Assembly (NCBI RefSeq): GCF_035830635.1 | Contig: NZ_JAYMFI010000007.1 | Location: 124,001-188,000, forward strand | Reading direction: 5' to 3' | DNA length: 64,000 bases | Source: Adlercreutzia shanghongiae | Lineage (GTDB): Bacteria > Actinomycetota > Coriobacteriia > Coriobacteriales > Eggerthellaceae | Shown: piece by piece, positions 24,664 to 33,414 of the stretch | How positions within the stretch are numbered: position 1 is the first letter of the stretch | Layout of the letters: every line of letters begins with the position of its first letter | The notes under the pieces: model-generated | Told to the model about the DNA's origin: nothing | Databases searched by the model: none | What the model saw: only the letters and a program-made list of their open reading frames with translations | Position numbers and translations under genes: made by a program

Positions 24664-26598
24664 CTAGAAGACGATCGGGGTTGCTACGAAGGACACGACG
24701 AAGGCGACCACGATGATGAGCGCGTTGAACACCACGCCCACCGGCGCGATGCGCGCCTCGCCGAAGACCGATTCCATGTACCAGTTCCGCACGCTGGCCT
24801 CAGCGGTGCCCGACAGCGCGTTCTGGAAGGTGCGGTTGTCGTTGTCGCGGCTGACGCCGGCGAGGTACACGTTCACGCGGTGGCCTCTCTGCTTGGCGCC
24901 CACGCCGGCGAACAGCACGAGCACCACGATGACGGTGCAGATGGAGGCAAGCCACAGGTTGTCGGTGGCGATGTCCTGGCCGAGCGTACCGTACACCGAG
25001 AAGATATAGGGTTCCACCAGCACCGCGGAGATGACCGGCAGAAACACGCAGCCGAGCACGAGCAGGCAGGCCATGAGCAGCAGCGATGCCCACTCGGTGG
25101 GCTTCACCGTGAGCTCCACGTTCTCGGGCTCGCCGGCGATGCCCGCCAACTTTCCGAGCCACTTGGCCCAGAACATGAAGGTGGCGGCGCTGCCGAAGGC
25201 CAGGATCACGATGAGGGCAACCTGGCGCGCGTCCACGAAGGACACGAGCGTGGCCCACTTCGCCATGAGCATGCCGAAGGGCGCGATGAACATGCACATG
25301 ATGCCGAGCATCATGAATCGGGCCAGGCGCGGCATGCGGTCGAACAGGAGGTCCATGTCCTCGATGTCGCGGCTGCCGATGTGGTGCTCGGCGGTGCCGA
25401 CGCACAGGAACAGCAGCGACTTGGCGATGGCGTGGAACAGGATGAGGAAGCTCGCCGCCCACACGGCCTCAGGCGTGCCCACGCCGGCGCAGGCGCAGAT
25501 GAGGCCTAAATTCGCGATGGTGGAGTAGGCCAGCACGCGCTTGGCGTTGGACTGGGAGATGGCCATGAACGAGCAGAGCGCGAAGGTGATGCCGCCCACG
25601 AGCATGACCATCACCGCGGGCGCGGGGGCCACGTGGAAGATGGGCGCGAGCTTCACCAACAGGAACACGCCAGCCTTGACCATCGTGGACGAGTGCAGAA
25701 GCGCGCTCGTGGGGGTGGGAGCCACCATGGCGCCCAGAAGCCAGGTCTGGAAGGGCATCTGCGCCGCCTTCGTGATGCCGGCGAAGGCCAGCGCGCAGGC
25801 GGCCAGGGTCACAAGCGCCGGGTTGTTGGCGCCGATGACGAGGAAGTCGAGGAACGAGAACGTGCCCACGGTCAGCGCGCAGGAGTAGAGCGCCACCAGA
25901 AACCCCAGGCCGCCGGCCAGGTTCATGATGATCTGGCGGAAGGCGTTGGCGATGGCCTCGTCGGTGCGCGTGTAGCCGATGAGGAGGAAGGAGCACACTG
26001 TGGTGACCTCCCAGCCGGTGAACATCCACTCCATGTTGTTCGCGAACACGATGACGAACATGGCGGAGAGGAACACGAACATGAGCGCGAAGAACAGCGG
26101 CCGGCGATCCGGCGCGCCCGCGGGCTCGTGGGCCTGGAAGTCCTCCATGTAGCCGAGGGCGTACACGCAGATGCCGCTGCCCACCACGCCGATAATGAAG
26201 GTCATCAGCAGGGAGAGCGAGTCGAAGTACAGCCCGTAGGGCACCTCGATCTCATGGGCGAACGCGAACTCGAGGACGAGCGTGCCGACGATCTGCACGA
26301 TGGCGAGCACGGCGGCCCAGATGTTCTTGTAGCGCACGGCGAAGCCGATGATGACCGCCGCGATGGCCACCGACACGCCCGTGCAGACGAAGTCGAGCGC
26401 CTCGCTCTGGAATTCGAACAACGTCGTGGACGCCCCCAGGTTCATGACCACCAGCGCCACCGAGGCGAGCGCGATGACGACAGCCGCCGCGATGACGATG
26501 ACGCGTCTGGGCGCCTCCTGCCGCACGAACAGGAGCACGGCGGCCACGATGAGGGGGAACACGATGAGGAAGCCGAGCAGTCCGAGACTGAGTTCCAT
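24664..26598 (-). CDS. echA: Ech hydrogenase ion-translocating subunit EchA
   Basis: 644-residue NuoL/MrpA-type antiporter-like subunit with some 14-16 membrane helices. Conserved proton-channel segments are seen, for example FAGITKAAQMPFQTWLLGAM and FHAIAKSLLFLCVGTAEHH with their buried lysines. It starts the operon echABCDEF and would pump H+ or Na+ while the complex makes H2 from reduced ferredoxin. GGAGGAT precedes the ATG. A full maturation set (hyp genes) is not in the window. Confidence 0.92.
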   Translation of the reverse strand: MELSLGLLGFLIVFPLIVAAVLLFVRQEAPRRVIVIAAAVVIALASVALVVMNLGASTTLFEFQSEALDFVCTGVSVAIAAVIIGFAVRYKNIWAAVLAIVQIVGTLVLEFAFAHEIEVPYGLYFDSLSLLMTFIIGVVGSGICVYALGYMEDFQAHEPAGAPDRRPLFFALMFVFLSAMFVIVFANNMEWMFTGWEVTTVCSFLLIGYTRTDEAIANAFRQIIMNLAGGLGFLVALYSCALTVGTFSFLDFLVIGANNPALVTLAACALAFAGITKAAQMPFQTWLLGAMVAPTPTSALLHSSTMVKAGVFLLVKLAPIFHVAPAPAVMVMLVGGITFALCSFMAISQSNAKRVLAYSTIANLGLICACAGVGTPEAVWAASFLILFHAIAKSLLFLCVGTAEHHIGSRDIEDMDLLFDRMPRLARFMMLGIMCMFIAPFGMLMAKWATLVSFVDARQVALIVILAFGSAATFMFWAKWLGKLAGIAGEPENVELTVKPTEWASLLLMACLLVLGCVFLPVISAVLVEPYIFSVYGTLGQDIATDNLWLASICTVIVVLVLFAGVGAKQRGHRVNVYLAGVSRDNDNRTFQNALSGTAEASVRNWYMESVFGEARIAPVGVVFNALIIVVAFVVSFVATPIVF

Positions 26599-26697
26599 AC
26601 AGGATCCTCCTAACCTAAACTATCGGCCTTTTCACAGCCTTACATATAGCTGCGGCTAGGCGGGATCCAGTGGATCTTGCTCGATACCTTAGCAAAG

Positions 26698-26717
26698 GAG
26701 GCGCAGGTGAGCGCCTT
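26698..26717 (-). terminator. weak terminator after brnQ
   Basis: AGGCGC at 26699-26704 pairs with GCGCCT at 26711-26716 around AGGTGA. Leftwards it is followed by CCTTTGCT. The stem is short, so confidence is limited; it is the only candidate between brnQ and the ech promoter region. Confidence 0.4.
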
Positions 26718-26760
26718 CTCGTTCTCTAACGATGAGCCAATACTCGGTAAAAGGGTCGTT

Positions 26761-28071
26761 CTAGTTGTGCACTTGCTCAATTTTTGGAGCAGAAACTCCG
26801 CTCGCGGCGGAATCGAACCGTCGACCCAGAAGGGCGCCGACTACTCCCCCGATGGCCGAGGGAAGCAGCCAGGCGAAGCCGTAGGCGTACAGCGGCGCCG
26901 CCTCGACGAAGGCGAAGGCGCCGGAAAGCTCGTGCAGCGTCAGCACCAGGCTTGCGGCCACAGCGGCCGCCGCCGCCCCCTTGAACGCCCACGTGCTGCG
27001 AATGCGATCGCGGAACAGCAGCAGCACCACCGTCGTCATGAACGGCGGGCAGATGACCGACAGCACGGGACTTGCCAGGGCAATGATATTGGTCAGACCC
27101 AGATTGCAGATGAGCAGCGAAATGACGACCATGGCGATGAGCGCCGCGCGATAGCTCACCCGACGCATGGTGATGCGCTCGACATAATCGGCCGTCGCGC
27201 CGCAAAGCCCAATGGCCGTGGTCAGGCAAGCGAGCCCTACCACGACGCCGAGCACCGCCACGCCCGCCTCGCCCATGAGCTTCCACACGATCATCGTGAT
27301 GAGCTCGGCCTGGCTCACGTTGTGCGGCACCACGCTGGCTGAGGTGGCGCCCAAATAGGTAAGGCCGCCATAGATAATGGCGAGCAGCACGCAGGCCACA
27401 AGGCTCGCCCGGGCCGTGACGCTCATCTGGGAGCGCTTATCGCGGTAACCGGCGGCCCGCACCGACTCCTGAACCAGGATGGAGAAGCCCACCACTGCGA
27501 GGATGTCCATGGTCTGGTAGCCCGCGAGCACGCCGTCGGCCACGACGGTGTCCGTCTCGGGGGCGCCCACAGGGCCCAAGGGGCAAGCGATGCCGGCAAT
27601 GACCATGACCACGATGCCCGCCACAAGCAGGGGCGTGAGCACCTTCCCCACTACGTCGATGATGCGCGTGGGGCGCATGGTCAGCAGCAGCACCACGGCG
27701 AAAAATGCCACGGAGAACGGCAAAAGGCCGATAGCGTCGCCGAACCAGGGGGCAATGCCCATCTCGAAGGTGGTGGCGGCGCAGCGGGGCGGTGCGATGA
27801 GCATGCCGACGCAGAAGATGGCCGCCGTGTTGAGCGCAAGCCCCGCCTTCTTCCCCAAGGCGTTCTGAATGGCAAGGATGGAGCCGCCGGCCTTGTTGAT
27901 GGCGAACACGCCCACGCAAGAGACCACCACGTCGAAGAACACGAAGCAGACAAGGCCCACGGGCCACAAATCGCCCGACTCCATGCCAAGATAGGGTGGG
28001 AAAATGAGGTTGCCGGCGCCGAAGAACATGGCGAACAGCGCCAAACCCACGATAAGCGCGTCCTTGTTCAT
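26761..28071 (-). CDS. brnQ: branched-chain amino acid transporter BrnQ
   Basis: 436-residue LIVCS-family carrier with about 12 helices. The start MNKDALIVGLALFAMFFGAG and NLIFPPYLGMESG is the family signature, and GATADYVERI lies in a later loop. GGAGGTGCC precedes the ATG at 28071; longer forms include no plausible sequence. It imports Leu, Ile and Val with Na+ or H+. This suits an amino-acid-fermenting organism. Confidence 0.93.
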   Translation of the reverse strand: MNKDALIVGLALFAMFFGAGNLIFPPYLGMESGDLWPVGLVCFVFFDVVVSCVGVFAINKAGGSILAIQNALGKKAGLALNTAAIFCVGMLIAPPRCAATTFEMGIAPWFGDAIGLLPFSVAFFAVVLLLTMRPTRIIDVVGKVLTPLLVAGIVVMVIAGIACPLGPVGAPETDTVVADGVLAGYQTMDILAVVGFSILVQESVRAAGYRDKRSQMSVTARASLVACVLLAIIYGGLTYLGATSASVVPHNVSQAELITMIVWKLMGEAGVAVLGVVVGLACLTTAIGLCGATADYVERITMRRVSYRAALIAMVVISLLICNLGLTNIIALASPVLSVICPPFMTTVVLLLFRDRIRSTWAFKGAAAAAVAASLVLTLHELSGAFAFVEAAPLYAYGFAWLLPSAIGGVVGALLGRRFDSAASGVSAPKIEQVHN

Positions 28072-28201
28072 GGCACCTCCTCCATCGACCTGCGGGCAAA
28101 GCGACGTTCTCTCGCGCTTTCCATTGTCGATGAGAAACCGACTCAGCCCTCCATCTTCATAAAGAAAGTTACGGACGCTGGACCAAACCGCCACAAAACG
28201 G

Positions 28202-29584
28202 TTATTTGAGCGCGCGACGCGACATCTGCGCCATCCACCTATCGCCACGCACGCGCAGCCCATTGGCGAGAGCGCGTCCGCCCATGAGAACCGCGCCGAG
28301 GCCGACCCACAGCAGAGCCGTGCCTGCCGCGCCGCCCGCCACCGGGAGCACAAGCCACGTCAAAGGGCCAAGAGCAAGCAGGTACGCCGCCGACACGAGC
28401 GCGCAGGCTTTGGCGAGATAGCGGAAGTCTCCTGCGCCGATGAGGATGCCGTCAAGGGCCCACATCCACCCCTCCAGGGGAAGGCCGGCGCCCGCGGCAA
28501 CCATGCCCACCGACGCCAGGTGCTGCACAGCGGCACTTGGCGAGAACAGCGGCGCCGCGACAAACCCCGCCAGCGCGAAGAGGGCGCCGAGCGCTACGCC
28601 GGCACCGAGCCCCGCCCGCGCGGCAAGTCGCGTTATGGCGCGAGCGCTGTCCCGCGCGCCCGCGCCGATAGCGGCCCCCACCAGCGCCTGAGCGGCGATG
28701 GCGATGGAATCGAGAATGTTCAGCACGAAGTTCCAGCCGGCATTCACCACCTGGTAGGCCGCGAGGGCCTCTTCTCCCAGAGAGGCTGCCGCCATGACCG
28801 TGGCCACCAGGGCCGCGCGCAAGGCCAGGGTCCGCAAGAAGAGAGGCAGCCCGTCGCCACTCGCCGCCCGCAGACCCGATGCGCGCGGCTTAAGACCCAC
28901 GCCGTCTTCGCACATCCATCGCAAGGCGGGAGTCAGGAGGCAGGCGGCCATGAACCACTGAGCGATGAAGGTCGCGAAGCCCGATCCGCCCACGCCCCAG
29001 CCCAGACCGACGACGAGCACCAGATCGAGCACCGTGTTCAGCACAGCCCCGGCCACGGCGACCACCAGCGTGATCCTCACTTTCTGAAGCCCGCGAAACA
29101 ACCCGTTGGACGCATAGACCAACAGCATGCCGGGCACGCCCAGAACCACCATGCGCGTGTACACCACGGCCTGAGCGAGCACCTCCCCCCTCCCGCCCAA
29201 AGCGAAACAGAGCGGCTCGGCGCAAGCGAATATCACCGCGGCGAGCGCAACGCCTACGAGCAGCGCCAGCCAGAGGCTGTCCATCGCCGCCTGCAGTCCC
29301 TCACGGCGATGCCCCGCTCCGAACAGACGCGATACCTGCGAGGTTGTCGCATAGGCGAGAAAGATGCATAGCCCCACCGCCGTGAGCACCACCGTAGACC
29401 CCAGCGACAGCCCCGCCAGAGCCGAAGTGCCCACATGGCCCACGATGGCCGTATCGACGAGCACGAACGCCGGCTCGGCAACCAACTGCCCGAACGTGGG
29501 AATGGCGAGCAGCACGAGCCTGCGGAGCACCGAGGCGCTCCGCTCTCGTCTACCGCGCTGCGTCGTGTCATTCCCAAAGGCCAT
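28202..29584 (-). CDS. MATE-family efflux transporter (DinF-like)
   Basis: 460-residue MATE exporter with 12 hydrophobic segments in two halves (residues ~20-230 and ~245-450). VLLAIPTFGQLVAEPAFVLV and DTAIVGHVGTSALAGLSLGS match the first helices of the DinF branch. Substrates are probably cationic drugs or metabolites, exchanged for H+ or Na+. It lies between brnQ and tRNA-Pro, all leftward. Confidence 0.9.
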   Translation of the reverse strand: MAFGNDTTQRGRRERSASVLRRLVLLAIPTFGQLVAEPAFVLVDTAIVGHVGTSALAGLSLGSTVVLTAVGLCIFLAYATTSQVSRLFGAGHRREGLQAAMDSLWLALLVGVALAAVIFACAEPLCFALGGRGEVLAQAVVYTRMVVLGVPGMLLVYASNGLFRGLQKVRITLVVAVAGAVLNTVLDLVLVVGLGWGVGGSGFATFIAQWFMAACLLTPALRWMCEDGVGLKPRASGLRAASGDGLPLFLRTLALRAALVATVMAAASLGEEALAAYQVVNAGWNFVLNILDSIAIAAQALVGAAIGAGARDSARAITRLAARAGLGAGVALGALFALAGFVAAPLFSPSAAVQHLASVGMVAAGAGLPLEGWMWALDGILIGAGDFRYLAKACALVSAAYLLALGPLTWLVLPVAGGAAGTALLWVGLGAVLMGGRALANGLRVRGDRWMAQMSRRALK

Positions 29585-29628
29585 GAGGCGCTCTACTTCC
29601 TTGCTTTGTAACGCTACTTCAAACAGAA

Positions 29629-29651
29629 AGAGCCGGCATAATGCCGGCTCT
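29629..29651 (-). terminator. terminator of tRNA-Pro
   Basis: AGAGCCGGCA at 29629-29638 pairs with TGCCGGCTCT at 29642-29651 with a three-base loop. Leftwards it is followed by a T-rich stretch (TTCTGTTTG). It stands 8 bases after the tRNA 3' end. Confidence 0.8.
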
Positions 29652-29659
29652 CTAAGTTC

Positions 29660-29736
<77 letters not shown>

Positions 29737-29771
29737 TTGCTCTTTTGAGCTTCCGCTCAAACAGCTTGACT

Positions 29772-29800
29772 ATAGTAACCTTACCGTCGCGTCATTGCAA
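29772..29800 (-). promoter_or_regulatory. promoter of tRNA-Pro
   Basis: Leftward TTGCAA (29800-29795), a 17-base spacer and TACTAT (29777-29772), about 35 bases before the mature tRNA 5' end. Confidence 0.6.
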
Positions 29801-30240
29801 GAGAAAATTTTGCAAAGAGCGACCAACGGCCAAAGCTCGAGCGCAAACCCTGCCGCAGGCCGGCGAAACGATAGCTGTCGGGCTGGACAGGGCGGGACAG
29901 GGCTCGACGACCGAGCTACTCGGACACGGCAGCGCGCTCGCCTTCGGAACGCGCCTCGCCGAGCCATCTCCCTCATCTCGCAGGACGCAACCCAGCCAGA
30001 AGTCGACGCCGTTTCAAACAAATGGCCCCAAATGCCTTCGAGTGAATTCTTTTGGGGCATTTCACCGGAGCGGAGCTAAAAATCAAAGAGCAAATTTATC
30101 GTATATCATCAAATGCTGGTAAGAAAGCTCACGAAAATGATAACCTGCACCATTTTCTCAATGCACTCGAGGTCTTTTGGGGCCAATCCCGAGAGACTTA
30201 GTCGCCTTGATGATCGTCGAGCCCCTCTTCAGAGCCCCCA
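29801..30240. other. 0.44-kb stretch without a recognisable gene
   Basis: No supported gene. The right part (30060-30170) is much more AT-rich than the surroundings. CTTTTGGGGC occurs twice in direct orientation (near 30052 and 30174). The first copy faces an inverted partner GGCCCCAAATGCC (near 30023) and could form a hairpin. Small reading frames here lack ribosome-binding sites and homologues known to me. Position next to a tRNA fits a decayed insertion, but no attachment-site duplicate of the tRNA end was found. Confidence 0.4.
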
Positions 30241-30247
30241 ACAAGAA

Positions 30248-30265
30248 GGCTCCCCTCAGGGAGCC
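30248..30265 (-). terminator. terminator after the radical SAM gene
   Basis: GGCTCCC at 30248-30254 pairs with GGGAGCC at 30259-30265. Leftwards it is followed by TTCTTGTT. It lies 30 bases after the stop of the HemN/HemW-like gene. Rightwards it is followed by CTCTTTGCGTTTT, so it could act in both directions. Confidence 0.7.
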
Positions 30266-30295
30266 CTCTTTGCGTTTTAGGCATCGGCAAGCGCG

Positions 30296-31621
30296 CTACT
30301 TCTCGGTGCCGTCGCCGAATAGGAGGTCGTGCTCCAGGCCGGTGAGCTTGCTTCGGGCCTGTTCGCGCAGGTTGTTCAGGCCGGCGAGGTACTGGCGGTA
30401 CAGCACCACCACCAGATAGCGCCCGGCGCGGGTCAGCGTGAGCTCGTCGTCGTTGTCGGTGGCGAACGCCTTATTGGCGCGCATGAAGGCCATCTCCACG
30501 GGCAGCCCGCGCTCCACCGACACGCCGAAGTCGCGCTCAAACTCATGCTTGTCGAAGCGCAGGCTGTACAGCTGCAGCAGGAACTTATAGCGCATGAGGT
30601 CGCGTCGCGGCAGATCGGTCTTGCCGAGCAGCGGCGTCACGCCCGCGTGCACCATCTCGCCGTACTCCTCCAGGTTGAAGGTGTTCACGAAGAGGTTGTC
30701 GCCCAAATGCGTGATGGAGCCGCTGCCGATGCCCACGCACTCCTCGTAGGCCACGGCGTACTCGTCCACCTCCAAGTGCTGCTTGCGCTCGCAGTTCTCG
30801 TCGAGCCGGTTGAACGTCCACAGGGTGCGGCGCTCGAAGAAGGGGCGCTCTCCCCCGGCCAGGATATCGTCCAGAATGTGGTAGAAGCGCCGCTCCTTGT
30901 CGTAGTCCATGCGCCCGAGCACCTCTTCCATCTTGCGCGTGGTGGCATGAGACTGGTACAGCGGCGAGAAGGTGGTCTGGTGGCACCCGCAGGTGGCGAT
31001 CTTCTCGCAGTCGGAGATGAGGATGTCCTCGGTCTGCGTCGGGAAGTTGAAGATCATGTCAACGTTCAGCGACTCGAAGTATGGGGCCGCCTCGCCGATG
31101 CGCTCGAAGATCTCGGCACCGCAGCCGTACTTCTCGTAGCGGTCCATCTGGCGCAGAAGCCCGTCGTCGAAGGACTGCACGCCCACCGAGAGACGCTGGA
31201 TGCGCCCCTGAAGCTTGTCCAGGTACTCAGGAATGAGGTGGTTGGGGTTCGTCTCGGAGTTGACCTCCTTCACATGGAAGAGGTCGCGGGCAAGATCGAT
31301 GGTCTCGCACAGCTCGTCGATGTCCACCGTCGGCGTTCCGCCGCCCACGTAGACGCTCTCGAAGTCGTAGCCCTGGGCGGCCAGCATGCGCATCTCCTGG
31401 CGCAGGGCCTTAAAGTAGTCGCGGGCGCGCTGCTCGCGGTATGGAAAGCGGTTGAACGAGCAGTAGGGGCACAAACGCTCGCAGAACGGTACATGCACGT
31501 AGAGCGTATAGGGCCGGCCCTCCACCGGATCGGGAAGCGTGCCCTCGGGCACGGGGTGCAGCATGAGGGTCTTATCGGTCATGGCGCGAACGACGGTGGT
31601 GAGCATGCGCTCTGAAAGCAT
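30296..31621 (-). CDS. HemN/HemW-family radical SAM protein
   Basis: 441-residue radical SAM enzyme of the coproporphyrinogen dehydrogenase/HemW/HutW superfamily. The cluster motif is CERLCPYCSF (Cys47, Cys51, Cys54), followed by YVGGGTPTVD, NSETNPNHL and RLSVGVQSFDD. The region GSGSITHLGDNLFVNT follows the catalytic barrel, then a HemN C-terminal domain. It may be a heme chaperone, an oxygen-independent coproporphyrinogen oxidase, or a heme-degrading HutW-type enzyme; the sequence alone does not decide. AGGAGG stands 8 bases before the ATG. It starts only 53 bases after the LuxR gene upstream and may be co-transcribed with it. Confidence 0.85.
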   Translation of the reverse strand: MLSERMLTTVVRAMTDKTLMLHPVPEGTLPDPVEGRPYTLYVHVPFCERLCPYCSFNRFPYREQRARDYFKALRQEMRMLAAQGYDFESVYVGGGTPTVDIDELCETIDLARDLFHVKEVNSETNPNHLIPEYLDKLQGRIQRLSVGVQSFDDGLLRQMDRYEKYGCGAEIFERIGEAAPYFESLNVDMIFNFPTQTEDILISDCEKIATCGCHQTTFSPLYQSHATTRKMEEVLGRMDYDKERRFYHILDDILAGGERPFFERRTLWTFNRLDENCERKQHLEVDEYAVAYEECVGIGSGSITHLGDNLFVNTFNLEEYGEMVHAGVTPLLGKTDLPRRDLMRYKFLLQLYSLRFDKHEFERDFGVSVERGLPVEMAFMRANKAFATDNDDELTLTRAGRYLVVVLYRQYLAGLNNLREQARSKLTGLEHDLLFGDGTEK

Positions 31622-31674
31622 CTACAGTACCTCCTGGGTCTCATCAAGCGTAAGGAGGATTGTAGCACTCCCGC

Positions 31675-33087
31675 CTAAGTCAGAGCCGACTTCCCCACCC
31701 CGCCCTGCTCGATGGCGTCAAGCAGTCCCTGGCGGTCATAGACACCGAGCTTGCGATAGATATTGCTCACATGGTGCTTCACCGTGCCCTGAGCAATGTG
31801 CAGCTCGTCGCAAATATAGGGAATGGAGCGCCCTCGGGCTAGAAGCAGGAGCACCTCGGCCTCGCGTTTGGTGAGGTTGCCCATGGCGGCCACGGCCGCG
31901 CACTTCTGGTCGAGGGACTCGTCGGCCTTCTGGGTCCGCGGCGTCACGTAGAGCTGCTGGACGTCAGCCATGGTGAAGAACAGCATGCCTATGACAGCAA
32001 GCAGGAGCACGGCGATAAGGCAGACGTCGGTGCGCAGCTGCGTCGACCAGAACGGCGCGAACATGAAGGCGTCGGCGGAAACAGAGCCGACGAGGGTTCC
32101 AGCCCTGGTCACGAGAATCGCGAGGCCGAAGGAGAGCGCAACGGAAATTCGCCCGCGGAAGGCAATGTCGGTGGACACGAGCATGATGAGCATATCAAGG
32201 CAGTAGATGCCCATGATGATGAGACCCGAGCCGAGAAACGGATAGACTGCCGGCTGCAGCAACAGCAAGATGATGCCGACGAGAACGGCGGGAATTACCG
32301 GACGGTAGAGCGTGAGCGCTTCGGAAGGCGAAGAGGACACCACCATGGAAAGAGTGATGGCGCCGATGCCGCCCCCGGCCAGAAGCAGCGATTTCGCCGT
32401 AAAGAACTCGTCGCCCACGGCAAACGTCACCACCATACCCTGGGTGAGGCCCCAGATGACGCTGATGACGAACAGGCACAGCAGAAGCCTCGCCACAGGA
32501 ATCGTGCGCACGTCCAAGGGCACTACGGAAGGCTCTCGTCGCGGCTCGCGATGACAGGCATACAGAGCAAGGGTCGAGAGAATGGGAAGCAGAGCCGCAG
32601 CCGCCACGGCCAAAAGACGTGGCAAGAAGTAGATGGCGAAGAACAGCACGAAGGCGAAGGTGTAGGAGGCGTAGAGGTGTCGCCCGACGCGCCCCGTGGC
32701 AAGGGCGCTCCACAGCTCTCCCCACATGATGAGCAGAAGCGCGTTGCCCAAAGAGGCACAGGCGGCGGCAAAGATGAAAAGAGCAAAACCCGCAGGGCCG
32801 ACGAAAAACATCATGGCCAAGGGCATGGCCGCTGTACCCGACGTCATGAGCAGGCTTGCCGCGATATAGGCTGCGCGACGGCGAATGAAGGGGGCGAGCT
32901 GCCGCGAGGCGAGCACGACCGCCAAGTAGCCAAGGGTCATAAGCACGAGCAGAACGACCAACGCACTATCGCGATCAAGCAGAAACCCAGAGGTGGGTGC
33001 CACGATATCGGTGCACATGGCAATAATCTGCCAGGCCTGCCAGAAGCCAAGCCCCAAAAGTCGCCAGTTCTCAAACCGGCTCCTCAT
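31675..33087 (-). CDS. membrane LuxR-type transcriptional regulator (A)
   Basis: About 470 residues: an N-terminal block of roughly 12 hydrophobic segments (to about residue 380), then a cytoplasmic linker and a C-terminal LuxR/GerE helix-turn-helix (LTKREAEVLLLLARGRSIPY ... GTVKHHVSNIYRKLGV). This one-component design, a polytopic sensor fused to a DNA-binding domain, is widespread in Eggerthellaceae. I use the ATG at 33087 (GGGGAG just upstream; membrane helix begins soon after); an ATG at 33144 is the longest form. It is divergent from the Tat-exported flavoprotein gene at 33415 and probably controls it (inference). Confidence 0.88.
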   Translation of the reverse strand: MRSRFENWRLLGLGFWQAWQIIAMCTDIVAPTSGFLLDRDSALVVLLVLMTLGYLAVVLASRQLAPFIRRRAAYIAASLLMTSGTAAMPLAMMFFVGPAGFALFIFAAACASLGNALLLIMWGELWSALATGRVGRHLYASYTFAFVLFFAIYFLPRLLAVAAAALLPILSTLALYACHREPRREPSVVPLDVRTIPVARLLLCLFVISVIWGLTQGMVVTFAVGDEFFTAKSLLLAGGGIGAITLSMVVSSSPSEALTLYRPVIPAVLVGIILLLLQPAVYPFLGSGLIIMGIYCLDMLIMLVSTDIAFRGRISVALSFGLAILVTRAGTLVGSVSADAFMFAPFWSTQLRTDVCLIAVLLLAVIGMLFFTMADVQQLYVTPRTQKADESLDQKCAAVAAMGNLTKREAEVLLLLARGRSIPYICDELHIAQGTVKHHVSNIYRKLGVYDRQGLLDAIEQGGVGKSALT

Positions 33088-33221
33088 CTTCTCCCCCACG
33101 ATTCCTCCCAAAACACGCAAGTGCGAACTTGCTTTATGGTCCATCCTACTCTACCGCGCGATTGCGGCCCCTCGACGGCGCGTTGCCTGTTTTCAAACTA
33201 ACAAACTACCTAAAAATGACC

Positions 33222-33240
33222 ATGGGCCGAATCGGCCCAT
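33222..33240. promoter_or_regulatory. 19-bp palindrome between regulator A and flavoprotein A
   Basis: ATGGGCCGA (33222-33230) and TCGGCCCAT (33232-33240) form a perfect palindrome around one base, in the divergent intergenic region. A related half-site, CGAAATGGGCC, follows at 33256-33266. It could be the operator of regulator A. Because T5 follows on one strand and A5 precedes on the other, a terminator-like role is an alternative. Confidence 0.45.
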
Positions 33241-33414
33241 TTTTGCCTGAACGGGCGAAATGGGCCTAAAGGTTAGATGTTATCCGCCGCTCACTTTGAC
33301 ATTATGCGCTTCGAAAGGGAGGCGCCTGAAGCCTGCGATTCGTCTGCAGTCACGGCGCCCCCCTAGAGAAAAGCACGGGGCGGAGGGTCCCGTGTGGGAA
33401 AGAAAGGGAAACCT

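Noticed and set aside
21110..26598. Respiratory complex I (nuo) fragment
   Set aside because: The large subunit has both CxxC nickel motifs and the gene set is the six-gene ech order, so it is a group 4 [NiFe] hydrogenase.
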